Shown one piece after another: positions 8,132 to 17,198 of a stretch of DNA of 64,000 nucleotides. The DNA is from Halobaculum limi (GTDB taxonomy: Archaea > Halobacteriota > Halobacteria > Halobacteriales > Haloferacaceae). The first letter of the stretch is position 1. Each line of letters begins with the position of its first letter. The notes beneath the pieces are model-generated. The model did not search any database. It saw only the letters and a program-made list of their open reading frames with translations, and had not been told where the DNA came from. The stretch covers positions 930,001 through 994,000 of the forward strand of contig NZ_CP120468.1 of NCBI RefSeq assembly GCF_029490015.1. Direction: 5' to 3'. A program made the position numbers and the translations under genes.

Positions 8132-10066
8132 ATGCCAGAGCAACGTGGCTTCGGCAGGCGCGACGTACTGCGAATGGGTGGCCTCGTGTTGGGGGGTGCG
8201 GTGGCGTCGGGGTCGGCGGCGGCAGCCGAGGGGTCGACATCTGGCGACACGACTCTGACGCTGTTGTCGTACAACGACATCCAGACCGCCGCCGCGGAAG
8301 ACGAGAACTTCTCGCGACTCGTGACGCTGATCGAACAGCGTCGGGCGGCCGCCGATGGGCCGGTCGTGGTCGTGGGTGGCGGCGACCAGGTCGGTCCGCA
8401 CGCGTTGGGTCCCATCTCCCAGTGGCGGTGCCCCGTCGACGTGCTCAATCGGGTCGCTCCCGACGCCGACGTGATCGGCAACCACGAGTTCGACTACGGC
8501 TTCGACGGGATTTCGGGTGTGACGGCCGACTCGGCGTTCCCGTGGCTGGCGACCAATCTCGTCGACGAGAACGGGGAGGCGTTCGACGGCACCGAGTCGA
8601 GTCGGATCGTCGACCGCGGCGGCGTCCGCATCGGCCTCATCGGTCTCATCGACGAGGGCGCGACGTTCGGCAAGACGAACATCGACTTCGAGGGACGGGG
8701 CGTCACCGTCGAGGACTACACCGAGACGGGGCCCGCCGAGGCGAAGCGCCTGCGCGAGGAGGAGGGCGTCGACGTGGTCGTCGCGCTGGCACACACCGGC
8801 GTCCCGGACGCCGAAGCGCTCGCAGAGGCCGACACCGACGACGACATCGACGTGGTCGTCGCGGGCGACGACGAGATCGTCTACCCACCCGCAGAGACCA
8901 GCGGAACGGTCGTCACCGAGGGGGAGGCGCGTGCGAACTACCTCGGCGAACTCGACCTCCACGTCGACACCGACGCCGGCGCTGTGACCGGCTTCGACGG
9001 GGAACTTCTGCCGGTGACGGAGGATATCCCGAAAGACAGCGAGGCGTCGCAGATCATCGAGGCGTACCGCGCGGAGGCGAAACTCGACACCGTGGTCGCC
9101 GAGACGGAGACGCCACTGGACGCTCGGTTCGCGACGAACTACCACCGCGAGAGCAACTACGGCAACCTCGTCACCGACGCGATGCGCGCGCGCACCGGTG
9201 CCGACGTGGCCATCACCAACGCGGGCGGCATCCGCTCGAACGCGGTGTACGGCCCCGGCCCGATCACCGGCGGCGACGTGTTCAACACGCTTCCGTTCGC
9301 GAACACGCTCGTCACGGTTGAACTGACGGGCGAGGAACTGGTGGAGACGCTCGCCAGTCAGGTGATCACCTTAGAGAGCGACACCGGGCAGGCGTTCGGC
9401 GAGGAGATATCCCAGCAGGTCAGCGGCGTGCGCTTCGAGTGGGTGCCACACGAGGGCGTCGACGAACAGATCCGCGACGTCCGCGTGGGCGGCGACCCAC
9501 TCGACTCCGATGCCACCTACGAAGTCGCTGTCAACAGTTTCATCGCCGCGGGCGGGAGCGGCTACCCACTCGCGGACAAACCGCGGATCGAGGAGACGGA
9601 CGAACTGCTGGCGACCGCAGTCATCGAGTACCTCGACGACCGCGGGACGGTCGCGCCGACCGTCGAAGGGCGGATGCAGCGTGTCGACCGGGACCTCCCC
9701 GACGCGAGCGTCACCGTCGACGGGAACGGGAAGGTGGTCGCCCAGTTCGACACGCCCGCGGACGTGCAGTCGGTCGGCGCAGACACCGTCGCCGTCCGGT
9801 CGCCGGATGGTGAACGCGTCGCGGCCGAGAAAACCGTCTTCGACGCCGACGAGCAGAACTTAATCGTCCGCGTCGACGACACGGCCCTCGCAGAGACGGT
9901 CGAGGACGCAGACGACGGCGCGGAACTACCGCTGGACCTGTACGCCGAGTACGAATCCAGCGAGTTCGACCACGTCTACTTCGAGCGGTCGCGGCTGAAC
10001 GCGGACGTGACGGCGACCGTCCGTGAGCGCGGACGCGCGGAGGCCGGCGGTCCCGCCGGCCGCTGA
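8132..10066 (+). CDS. Tat-exported 5'-nucleotidase/metallophosphatase-like protein
   Basis: A 644-aa secreted protein. A Tat signal (GRRDVLRMGG, residues 8-17) precedes a calcineurin-like phosphoesterase domain (about 40-290), a 5'-nucleotidase C-terminal nucleoside-binding domain (about 310-530, with TNAGGIRSN and GDVFNTLPFANT) and a beta-rich tail. Family members dephosphorylate extracellular nucleotides. The metal site is unusual: GNHEFDYG (117-123) and GD at 84-85 are kept, but the first-motif histidine is Gln51 (NDIQ) and the usual GHxH near residue 245 reads GDDEIV. The C-terminal substrate pocket looks intact. Confidence 0.85.
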   Translation: MPEQRGFGRRDVLRMGGLVLGGAVASGSAAAAEGSTSGDTTLTLLSYNDIQTAAAEDENFSRLVTLIEQRRAAADGPVVVVGGGDQVGPHALGPISQWRCPVDVLNRVAPDADVIGNHEFDYGFDGISGVTADSAFPWLATNLVDENGEAFDGTESSRIVDRGGVRIGLIGLIDEGATFGKTNIDFEGRGVTVEDYTETGPAEAKRLREEEGVDVVVALAHTGVPDAEALAEADTDDDIDVVVAGDDEIVYPPAETSGTVVTEGEARANYLGELDLHVDTDAGAVTGFDGELLPVTEDIPKDSEASQIIEAYRAEAKLDTVVAETETPLDARFATNYHRESNYGNLVTDAMRARTGADVAITNAGGIRSNAVYGPGPITGGDVFNTLPFANTLVTVELTGEELVETLASQVITLESDTGQAFGEEISQQVSGVRFEWVPHEGVDEQIRDVRVGGDPLDSDATYEVAVNSFIAAGGSGYPLADKPRIEETDELLATAVIEYLDDRGTVAPTVEGRMQRVDRDLPDASVTVDGNGKVVAQFDTPADVQSVGADTVAVRSPDGERVAAEKTVFDADEQNLIVRVDDTALAETVEDADDGAELPLDLYAEYESSEFDHVYFERSRLNADVTATVRERGRAEAGGPAGR

Positions 10067-10094
10067 GGCGGCGACCCGCTCACACGCCGCGGAC

Positions 10095-10481
10095 TCACTC
10101 GTCTCGCTCGCGCACGCGCCACCAGACGACGCCGACGGTCGCACCGACCGCGTTGGCGACGGCGTCGAGCGTCGAGAGTGTCCGCCCGGGGACGAACGAC
10201 TGCGCGAGTTCGACTGCGCCGCCGAGCGCGGCGGTCGCGACGACGACGCCGACGAGCGGAAGGGCAGAGTCGGTCCGACGGAACCGGGCCGGTAACGCCG
10301 CCGCCAGCGTGTACGCGACCGCGGCGTAACCGATAGCGTGAACGACCAGATCCGAACCCGGGGGGGCGACGTCACCGGTCGGGGCACCGCCGGGCCCGGT
10401 CGGTGCGGGCGCGAGCGACGAGGCGACAACTACGACGGTAACTGCGACGAAAAGTGCTAACCGTCGGTTGTCGTCGCCCAT
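10095..10481 (-). CDS. VanZ family membrane protein
   Basis: A 128-aa protein with about four transmembrane helices. The family-typical segments are VVHAIGYAAVAYTLA and ELAQSFVPGRTLSTLDAVAN, the VanZ/phosphotransbutyrylase-like pattern. Bacterial VanZ gives low-level teicoplanin resistance, but archaeal members have no known role. The ATG at 10481 is preferred over 10514 because the hydrophobic domain follows immediately. It converges on the nucleotidase gene and is divergent from the aldehyde oxidoreductase. Confidence 0.75.
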   Translation of the reverse strand: MGDDNRRLALFVAVTVVVVASSLAPAPTGPGGAPTGDVAPPGSDLVVHAIGYAAVAYTLAAALPARFRRTDSALPLVGVVVATAALGGAVELAQSFVPGRTLSTLDAVANAVGATVGVVWWRVRERDE

Positions 10482-10596
10482 CGTCGGTATCACGGGACTG
10501 CGTCGGAATAACACCCCCGGTCAACTTCGGATCGGTGACGTGTGGCGAAACGACATTCGGTTACGTCCTTGTGGCAACGGCTAACAGACTCCAGTC

Positions 10597-10620
10597 CGAT
10601 ATAACTAGTGTAGATTAACC
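10597..10620 (+). promoter_or_regulatory. TATA box of the aldehyde ferredoxin oxidoreductase gene
   Basis: The sequence GATATAACTAG sits about 20 bp before the ATG at 10621. An archaeal start point about 25 bp after the TATA box would fall at the ATG, so the transcript is probably leaderless; no Shine-Dalgarno sequence is seen. Confidence 0.5.
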
Positions 10621-12549
10621 ATGACAGACCTCGGCGGATTCAGGGACCACGTGGCACACGTGGACCTCTCGGCGGGCGACGTATCGTACGCGGGCATCGA
10701 CGACGATGACGCGAAGAAGTACATCGGCGCTCGTGGCCTCGGCGTGAAGTACGTCTTCGACGCCGGTCCCGACGTGGAGCCGATGGAACCGGAGAACCGA
10801 CTGTGCTTCATGAACGGCCCGCTCACGGGCACCCAGACCGTGATGAGCGGCCGGATCGCGGTCGTCACGAAGTCCCCGCTCACGGGCACCGTCACCGACA
10901 GCCACCACGGCGGGTGGTCCGGTGCGCGCCTCAAGTGGTCCGGCTTCGACGGCCTCGTCTTCGACGGTGCGAGCGAGACGCCGGTGTACGCCTACGTCGA
11001 GGACGGCGAGGTGGAACTGCGCGACGCGAGCCACCTGATGGGGAAAGGTGTCCACGACACCATCGAGACGCTCGGCGAGGAAGTCGACGGCAGCGTCGGC
11101 AAGAACCTCTCGGTGATGGCCATCGGCCCCGGTGGCGAGAACGGCGTCAAGTACGCCTGCATCGTCAACGAGGACGACCGTGCGTCCGGCCGCGGCGGCA
11201 CGGGTGCGGTGATGGGGTCGAAGAACCTCAAGGCGGTCGTCGTGAAGTCGGGCACGAAGATGCCCAAGCCGAAGAACCCCGACGTGTTCAAGAAGGGCTA
11301 CCAGCAGGCGATGCAGGTCATCCAGGAGTCCGACGTGACCGCGCCCAACGAGGGTGGCCTCTCGCTGTACGGGACGAACGTCCTGATGAACATCGGCGAG
11401 GAGATGGACGGCCTCCCGACGAAGAACGGGAAGTACACGTCGACGGCCGCCTACGCCGACGCCGAGGGCGTCGACATCGACGCCGAACGCGTGTCCGGCG
11501 AGAACGTCCGCGAGAACATTCTCGTCGACGAACCGACGTGCCACTCCTGCCCGGTCGCCTGTAAGAAGGAGGTCGAGGTGTCGGTGATGCACAAAGGCGA
11601 GGAATTGAACGTCCACACCGAGTCGTACGAGTACGAGACGGCGTACGCGCTGGGCCCGAACTCGGGTCACACCGAGCGTGACGAGATCGCCGTGATGCTC
11701 GACCGCTGTAACGACATGGGTGTCGACACCATCGAGATGGGCAACATGATGGCGATGGCGATGGAGATGTCCGAGGAGGGCAAACTCGACGACCTCGACG
11801 AGCAACTCGACTGGGGCGACACCGAGCGGATGATCGACCTCATCACGGAGACGGCCCACCGCGACGGCGAACTCGCGGACGCACTCGCAGAGGGTGCCAA
11901 CGGCCTCATCGAGCGGTTCGACGCCGCCGACAACTCGCTGGCCGTCAAGGGCCAGACCATCCCGGCGTACGACCCGCGCTGTATGAAGGGGATGGGCATC
12001 GCGTACGCGACCTCGAACCGCGGCGCGTGCCACCTGCGCGCGTACACGCCGTCTGCGGAGATTCTCGGCTTCCCGCAGAAGGTCGATCCGTACGCGTGGG
12101 AGGGGAAAGGCGAACTGACCGCCACCTTCCAGGACATGCACGCCATCTCGGACTCGTTCGACATCTGCAAGTTCAACGCGTTCGCGGAGGGCATCGAAGA
12201 GTACGTCCTGCAGTACAACGGGATGACTGGCCGCGACGTGAGCGAAGAGGAACTGCTCGAAGCCGGTGAGCGCGTGTACACGCTCGAGCGGTACTACAAC
12301 AACCTCAACGGCTTCGATGGCTCCGACGACTCGCTCCCTGAGCGCTTCCTCGAGGGCGGAATCCCCGGACAGGGCGCCTCCGAGGGCGAGTACTGTGAAC
12401 TCCCCGAGATGAAAGCCGAGTACTACGAGGTGCGCGGCTGGGTCGACGGCGTCGTCCCCGACGAGAAACTCGACGAACTCGGCATCGACATCGGGCCGGG
12501 TACGGGCGTCTCCTCGGGCGACTCCGGCGTCGCGCCCGCAGACGACTGA
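10621..12549 (+). CDS. aor: Tungsten-containing aldehyde ferredoxin oxidoreductase
   Basis: A 642-aa AOR-family enzyme that oxidises aldehydes to acids with ferredoxin as acceptor, using a bis-pterin tungsten or molybdenum cofactor and one [4Fe-4S] cluster. The cluster ligands are C307, C310 and C314 in CHSCPVACKK plus C516 in DICKFNAF. The N-terminal domain has GARGLGVKY, GPLTGT and the cofactor-binding KSPLTGTVTDSHHGG. Length is near the usual 600-650. It may take aldehydes from amino acid or sugar breakdown; a ferredoxin gene lies at the far right of the window but is not linked. Confidence 0.95.
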   Translation: MTDLGGFRDHVAHVDLSAGDVSYAGIDDDDAKKYIGARGLGVKYVFDAGPDVEPMEPENRLCFMNGPLTGTQTVMSGRIAVVTKSPLTGTVTDSHHGGWSGARLKWSGFDGLVFDGASETPVYAYVEDGEVELRDASHLMGKGVHDTIETLGEEVDGSVGKNLSVMAIGPGGENGVKYACIVNEDDRASGRGGTGAVMGSKNLKAVVVKSGTKMPKPKNPDVFKKGYQQAMQVIQESDVTAPNEGGLSLYGTNVLMNIGEEMDGLPTKNGKYTSTAAYADAEGVDIDAERVSGENVRENILVDEPTCHSCPVACKKEVEVSVMHKGEELNVHTESYEYETAYALGPNSGHTERDEIAVMLDRCNDMGVDTIEMGNMMAMAMEMSEEGKLDDLDEQLDWGDTERMIDLITETAHRDGELADALAEGANGLIERFDAADNSLAVKGQTIPAYDPRCMKGMGIAYATSNRGACHLRAYTPSAEILGFPQKVDPYAWEGKGELTATFQDMHAISDSFDICKFNAFAEGIEEYVLQYNGMTGRDVSEEELLEAGERVYTLERYYNNLNGFDGSDDSLPERFLEGGIPGQGASEGEYCELPEMKAEYYEVRGWVDGVVPDEKLDELGIDIGPGTGVSSGDSGVAPADD

Positions 12550-12672
12550 AGCGAGCCGACGGACGGGCGGCTGAGCAGTCCGGTGCCGCTCCGCCCACGA
12601 ACCCGCAGTCGAACGGTCTACGACCACACAGACTCACACCTTTTTCCACGACCCCGCTCGTGAACGAGACGT

Positions 12673-13014
12673 ATGTCCGCAGAGTCCCCGCTGTCCCTCC
12701 GCGAGTCGCTCCGGACGAACACGGGCGTCGTCGCCGTCGTCCTGTTCGTGTTCGTCGCCCTCTACGCGGTGTTGGTCGTACAGCAACTGCTCGTGGTGGT
12801 GTACGTCGCGTTCCTCTCGCTGTTGCTGTGGCTCCTCTATCGGTTCGTGCGTGCCCACGAGCGCATCGCCGTCGCGCAGGAGCGTCGGGCGGCGTCGGTC
12901 GCGGACGACCGCAGTTCCGCCCGCTCGACGACCGAAGACGGCGTCGACCGGCCCGCCTCAGGCGTCGCCGAAGCGGGTGAGGAGGCCGACGGTGATGCCC
13001 ACCGCGAGGAGTGA
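12673..13014 (+). CDS. Small membrane protein, 113 aa
   Basis: Two closely spaced hydrophobic helices (residues about 18-38 and 40-58) are followed by a charged cytoplasmic tail rich in Arg, Glu and Ala. I do not recognise a family. The last 57 nt overlap the 3' end of the MFS gene on the other strand, so the transcripts would be complementary there. Codon use and the compact transmembrane hairpin suggest a true gene. Confidence 0.65.
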   Translation: MSAESPLSLRESLRTNTGVVAVVLFVFVALYAVLVVQQLLVVVYVAFLSLLLWLLYRFVRAHERIAVAQERRAASVADDRSSARSTTEDGVDRPASGVAEAGEEADGDAHREE

Positions 13015-14211
13015 GACGGCGGCGACGCCGAGGAACGCCGCCTCCCGACCCGCCGTCTCGATGAGGTAGCCGAACGCTGGCGGCGCGACGGCGTTCCCGA
13101 GCATCACGCCGACGGTCGTGACGGCGAAACTCGTCCCCGTCGCGCCGCTGGGTGCGAGTGCGTCCGTCAGTTTCGAGCGCGCCGGCCCCGCGACCGACCG
13201 GACTCCACCGATGAGCAACACGAGGCCGACGGCGACTAGTGGGCCAACGACGCCGACTGCGAACACCGCAACCAGCGCCGACAGCGCCGCGAAACTGGCG
13301 AGCATCACGGGGCCGGCACTCACGCGGTCCGCGAGGTCACCGCCGACGAAGACCGCAACCGCACCGACGAGGTACGACCCAGTGAGCGCCAGGTTCGCCC
13401 GCGACAGCGACAGGCCGTAGCCGTCCTGCAGAAAGACGACGACGTAACTGGTGAACCCCCACCCTGCGGTCGAGGTGACGAGCGCCAACAGCGCCAACAC
13501 GAGGACGCCACGCGAGGCGGTCAGGCCGCGGAGGTACGCCCGAACGCGAGCGACTACCGGTCGGTCGGCGCCCTCGCCCGCCCCCAGGTCGCGGTTCGGT
13601 CTGGTGACGCCGTCGTCGACGCCGACGGCGAACAGCAGGGTGACGAGGAGGCCGAACAGGAGGCCGACGACGCCGATTGCGCCGACGCCGAGTCGCCACG
13701 AGTAGCCCGCGGCGACGACGCTCGCGAGCAACACGGGCGGGGTGGCGAAGCCGAGCGACCCGCCGAAGCCGTAGACGCTGTACGCCCGGCCCATCAGGTC
13801 GTCGGGCGTCGCGTCGGAGATGAGCGGGTAGTGAGCGGGGTGGTGGCCGGCGACGCCGACGCCGATGACTGCCTGCGCGGCGAGGAGCCACTCGTAGGAG
13901 GGCGCGAGTGCGGCCAGCACGACGCCGACCGCGCCCAGCACCGACGAGAGGCCGAGCGCGAGCGTGCGGTCGTACCGATCCGCGAGGTAGCCAAAGGGGA
14001 GTTGAAACGCCGTGTTCGTCGCGCCCTGCACGCCGAGGGCGACGCCGAGTGCCGCGAGGCCGACCGCGAACTCGCCCGACAGAACCGCGAGAATCGGCGG
14101 GAACAAGACGAGATACGCGTGGTTGAGGTACTGCGAGGCGGCGACCGCACCGACCACGACCCACGTCTCGCGCGGGGCACGACGAGCGGCAGCCAACGGC
14201 GACTCAGTCAT
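12958..14211 (-). CDS. MFS transporter
   Basis: A 417-aa major facilitator with 12 predicted helices. The motif-A-like loop GYLADRYDRT (about residues 79-88) and the central loop VGVDDGVTRPNRDLGAGEG separate two six-helix halves. The substrate cannot be read from the sequence. The ATG at 14211 was chosen over one 51 nt further up because the conserved amphipathic start (TESPLAAARRAPRETWVVVG) follows. It converges on, and overlaps, the small membrane protein at 12673-13014. Confidence 0.85.
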   Translation of the reverse strand: MTESPLAAARRAPRETWVVVGAVAASQYLNHAYLVLFPPILAVLSGEFAVGLAALGVALGVQGATNTAFQLPFGYLADRYDRTLALGLSSVLGAVGVVLAALAPSYEWLLAAQAVIGVGVAGHHPAHYPLISDATPDDLMGRAYSVYGFGGSLGFATPPVLLASVVAAGYSWRLGVGAIGVVGLLFGLLVTLLFAVGVDDGVTRPNRDLGAGEGADRPVVARVRAYLRGLTASRGVLVLALLALVTSTAGWGFTSYVVVFLQDGYGLSLSRANLALTGSYLVGAVAVFVGGDLADRVSAGPVMLASFAALSALVAVFAVGVVGPLVAVGLVLLIGGVRSVAGPARSKLTDALAPSGATGTSFAVTTVGVMLGNAVAPPAFGYLIETAGREAAFLGVAAVSLLAVGITVGLLTRFGDA

Positions 14212-14311
14212 CGTCTCGGCGTTCGCCTGCGAGTACCTGTGGTCGTGGCCTCCGGCAAGCACCGCCGTCTCCAGCGGGGTGCGTCGGCGCCTCGACCGAG
14301 TCGTCCCCGAC

Positions 14312-14647
14312 TCACAGCAGGAATCGCGCGAGGTGGAGGCCGACCATCCCCGCGGCGACCGTCCACAGCACGTCGCGCGTGTACCACGCGGCGACCACGG
14401 CCGCGAGACCGCCGACCACTTCGGGCGTCACGACGGCCGCGAGCGACGCCGACGCGGGTGCGAACGACGGTGCGACGAGTGCCGCGAACACCGCCGGCGG
14501 GACGTAGGTGAGTGGGCGCTTCAACCAGTCGGGTATCTCGTCGATGCTGCCGAACAGGTGGATGAACGACAGGCGGATAGCGAACGTGGCGACGCCGGCG
14601 GCGACGACGACGCCCCACACCGAAAGCGGGCCGTAGGTGGTCGTCAC
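14312..14647 (-). CDS. azlD: AzlD family branched-chain amino acid export subunit
   Basis: A 111-aa protein with about four helices and the AzlD-type segment IRLSFIHLFGSIDEIPDWLKRPLTYVPPAVFAAL. It pairs with AzlC to form an exporter for branched-chain amino acids or analogues. Its ATG overlaps the azlC stop (ATGA, 4 nt), so the two are translationally coupled. Confidence 0.88.
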   Translation of the reverse strand: MTTTYGPLSVWGVVVAAGVATFAIRLSFIHLFGSIDEIPDWLKRPLTYVPPAVFAALVAPSFAPASASLAAVVTPEVVGGLAAVVAAWYTRDVLWTVAAGMVGLHLARFLL

Positions 14648-15381
14648 GAGCCGTCACCTCCGGAGTCCGCGGCCGCCGCGTCGCGGTCGGACACTGCTTC
14701 GGCGACGAGACCCGCGGTGACGCCGACAACTGCACCGACGAGGAGGCCCGCGTTGAACGGCAGGCCCGCGCCGGCGACCGCGACGGCGGCGGCGACGACG
14801 GCGGCAGCGAGACTCGGCGCGTCCGAGACGGCGGGGACGAGGAGCGCCAGGAAGACGAGGGGGACGGCGAAGCCGAGTCGCCAGCCGTCGGGGACGGCCG
14901 CGCCGAAGACGACGCCGACGACCGTGCCCGCCTGCCAGACGACCCACAGCGTGAGAGCGACGCCGAGGTAGTAGTACGGTCGGCGAGTCGCCGTGTCACG
15001 GTCGCTGTCGGTCGTGTACCGCGCCAGCGAGAGTGCGAACGCCTGGTCGGTCAGGAGGTACGCGCAGGCGGTTCGAACCCGCACGGAGAGTCGCCGGAAG
15101 TACGGTGCGATAGACGCCGAGTACATCAGCATTCGGAGGTTGATGACGATGGCGGTGAGGAAGACGACGCCGAGGGCGGCGTCGCGACTCAACAGGTCGA
15201 TGATCGCCAACTGTGAGGCACCCGCGAACACGACGACGGAGAGACCGACCGTCTGCACCGGCGTCAGTCCGGCCTCGATGCCGGCGACGCCCGCCACGAG
15301 CGCGAACGGAATGATCCCGAGCAAGAGGGGGAGCGCGTCGCGAACGCCGTCACGGAGGTCCGGGGGGAGCAGACTGTCCAT
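14644..15381 (-). CDS. azlC: AzlC family branched-chain amino acid exporter
   Basis: A 245-aa integral membrane protein. The AzlC signature is clear in LLGIIPFALVAGVAGIEAGL, VVFAGASQLAIIDLL and NLRMLMYSASIAPYF. With AzlD it exports branched-chain amino acids. The ATG at 15381 gives a standard N-terminus (MDSLLPPDLRDGVRDALP). It heads the azlCD pair; the regulator is not obvious nearby. Confidence 0.9.
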   Translation of the reverse strand: MDSLLPPDLRDGVRDALPLLLGIIPFALVAGVAGIEAGLTPVQTVGLSVVVFAGASQLAIIDLLSRDAALGVVFLTAIVINLRMLMYSASIAPYFRRLSVRVRTACAYLLTDQAFALSLARYTTDSDRDTATRRPYYYLGVALTLWVVWQAGTVVGVVFGAAVPDGWRLGFAVPLVFLALLVPAVSDAPSLAAAVVAAAVAVAGAGLPFNAGLLVGAVVGVTAGLVAEAVSDRDAAAADSGGDGS

Positions 15382-15452
15382 ACGCCGAGGGGTGCGCCCG
15401 CGCAAAAGGCGGCGTCGGTTCCGGTCGATAGCGTGGGATACTGCCTGGTCGA

Positions 15453-15914
15453 CTACCCGGAGACGACGACCGCGTCCCGGAGTTCCAGCGCCGACTCGAA
15501 CTCACGTCTGCGCCGTCGCTGCGTGCCGACGCGGAGGAGGTGTTGCTCGTGGGCACGGCGAAGCGCGTCGCACTCGCGGCGATCCAGCGACAGATCTGCG
15601 CCAATTTCGTCCCAGTGGCCGTCCGGGACGAGGTACGTCGCCGTCCCCGTGTCCTCGTCGCGGTCGACGCACTCGTAGCGACGGTCGTACTCGTCGACGT
15701 GTGCGCGGAGGTACTCGTCGGTCTCGCGCAGCAACTCCGGCAGGCGACCCGGACCGACGCTCGCTTTCGCGGCCGCGATGAGGAGGGCGTTGCTGTCGAT
15801 GGGGTGGCCGCGGGTTCGCATCTCGGGGTCGTACTCCGGGTCGACGGCGGCGTCGCTCGCGCCGTTCGACTCACCGGTTCGCCCGGACGGGTCGTCGCTC
15901 ACCTGCTCACCCAC
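15453..15914 (-). CDS. Conserved haloarchaeal protein of unknown function, 153 aa
   Basis: A soluble acidic protein. A disordered N-terminus (about 1-35) is followed by a helical core with HPIDSNALLIAAAKAS, ETDEYLRAHVDEYDRRYECV and an Arg-rich C-terminal helix RRECDALRRAHEQHLLRVG. I cannot name the family. Its ATG overlaps the 3' end of the MoaD-like gene by 8 nt, so it is probably co-expressed with that protein. Confidence 0.7.
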   Translation of the reverse strand: MGEQVSDDPSGRTGESNGASDAAVDPEYDPEMRTRGHPIDSNALLIAAAKASVGPGRLPELLRETDEYLRAHVDEYDRRYECVDRDEDTGTATYLVPDGHWDEIGADLSLDRRECDALRRAHEQHLLRVGTQRRRRREFESALELRDAVVVSG

Positions 15915-16506
15915 CCGCTCGCATCGCTTTCTGCTCGAATCGGTCGAGGAGGTCGTCCAACACGGCGGGATCGCCGGTGAACGTGACCGTGACCTCGGTG
16001 AGCGTGATGCTGCCGATGGCGTTGACCTTCTCGGCGCGGAGGCTGGCGCGCCAGCCGTCGCCGGTCACGTCGGTCACGTCTTCGTCGGGGCCGTCGGCGT
16101 CGCCGCCGAGATTCCGGAGGTAGTGGGCCGCGAGGCGGCGGGAGATGCCGCGGTACGCCTCCACGCGCGTCTCGGTGTCGTCGCCGCCGTCGGTTCGGGG
16201 TTCACTGATCCCCGTCTCGCAGTCGACGCCGCCGCCCGCGACCGGCGGGAACACGGCGAGGGTGTCACCGTCGTCGATGGTGGTTTCGACCCCATTCATA
16301 TGGAGGACTTCACGGCCGTTGAGTAGGACGTTGATCTGCGGTTTCAGGTCGCCGTCGACGAGCAGGTTCCCTGCGAGTCCCTCGTACTCGGACTCCAGCG
16401 CTACCAACACGTCGCCGACGGTGGTGGCGTCGGGAAACGACTGCTCGACGATCTTCGAGCCGACGGCCTCCCGAAAGGTGGCGAAGAATTTCAGGGTGAG
16501 ATTCAT
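15907..16506 (-). CDS. MoaD/ThiS-family beta-grasp protein with C-terminal extension
   Basis: A 199-aa protein. Residues 1-92 form a ubiquitin-like MoaD domain (LKFFATFREAVG, NVLLNGREV, DTLAVFPPVAGG), and residues 100-199 form a second domain (ISRRLAAHYLRNLGG, VTVTFTGDPAVLDDLLDRFEQKAMRAGG). In SAMP and MoaD proteins the Gly-Gly must be C-terminal to be adenylated; here it is internal at 91-92, though the full chain also ends in Gly-Gly. Thermus MoaD-related proteins have a similar two-domain plan. It could act as a sulfur carrier, as a modifier, or only structurally. Operon with the 153-aa gene downstream. Confidence 0.8.
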   Translation of the reverse strand: MNLTLKFFATFREAVGSKIVEQSFPDATTVGDVLVALESEYEGLAGNLLVDGDLKPQINVLLNGREVLHMNGVETTIDDGDTLAVFPPVAGGGVDCETGISEPRTDGGDDTETRVEAYRGISRRLAAHYLRNLGGDADGPDEDVTDVTGDGWRASLRAEKVNAIGSITLTEVTVTFTGDPAVLDDLLDRFEQKAMRAGG

Positions 16507-16538
16507 ACGTGAACGTCGGCGAGGGCGCGTAAAAAGAT

Positions 16539-16690
16539 GCGCGGCGTGCGTGGCCGAACGAGCGGCGCGAGTGAGGCCACGAGGTGAACGGTGAGCGGAG
16601 CGAACCGTGAGCGGCGTGCGCGGCCGACCGGAAGGAGGCGGCGAAACGCGAGCGGGGAGGGACGACCCGCGAGCGGCGCGCGCGGCCGAC
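16539..16690. repeat. Three copies of a GC-rich ~20-bp repeat
   Basis: The motif GAGCGGCGYGCGCGGCCGAC appears at 16609-16628 and 16671-16690, and a diverged copy at 16539-16558. They fill most of the 262-nt gap between the MoaD-like gene and the next gene. The motif is partly self-complementary (GCGCGGCC). This stretch has no gene of its own. Confidence 0.6.
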
Positions 16691-16768
16691 CCAGGCACGC
16701 GAACCGGGAACGCACCCGCCCACGAGGAAATCGCCACGCGTATCCCGACGACACCCGGAGCGGCGGGT

Positions 16769-17167
16769 ATGAGCGACACCATCGATCGCGACCTCTACGA
16801 ACGGACGAAAGCGCTGCTGGAACCGGGCGATATCGAGCTGCTCGGAATGGTCGTCCACACCTCGCTGGGCGGGCAGGAAGACCTCGAGATGCAAGAACTC
16901 ACCGTCGACCTCAACGAGGTCATCGCCGACCACTCGGGGAAAGGTGAGACGTACATCTACGCGGGCAACGACGACACCGACTTTGCGTCGAACCAGTTCC
17001 AAGGGCTGACGCTCGACGACGAGGAGTTCGTTTGGGAGTGTCAGCAACTGCTCCGGCAGGGGACGTTCGACCTGGTGTTCTACTACGAGGCGGGCGTCGA
17101 CCAGGAGTCGCTCGGCGACGACGTCGCCGCGCTCGACGGCGTCGAGGCAGTGACGCTCGTGCCGTGA
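16769..17167 (+). CDS. Conserved haloarchaeal protein, DUF5778-like
   Basis: A 132-aa acidic protein. The N-terminus SDTIDRDLYERTKALLEPGD, the block TSLGGQEDLEMQELTVDLNE and the block LTLDDEEFVWECQQLL match what I remember of the haloarchaeal DUF5778 family. Function is unknown. The mixed alpha/beta pattern suggests a small single-domain soluble protein. The ATG at 16769 removes an upstream arginine-rich non-family extension. Confidence 0.75.
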   Translation: MSDTIDRDLYERTKALLEPGDIELLGMVVHTSLGGQEDLEMQELTVDLNEVIADHSGKGETYIYAGNDDTDFASNQFQGLTLDDEEFVWECQQLLRQGTFDLVFYYEAGVDQESLGDDVAALDGVEAVTLVP

Positions 17168-17198
17168 CTGCTGACCGAAACGTATCGGCCAGATTATA

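Noticed and set aside
10615-12627. 670-codon antisense frame opposite aldehyde oxidoreductase
   Set aside because: Same shadow effect; no recognisable domain and no promoter.
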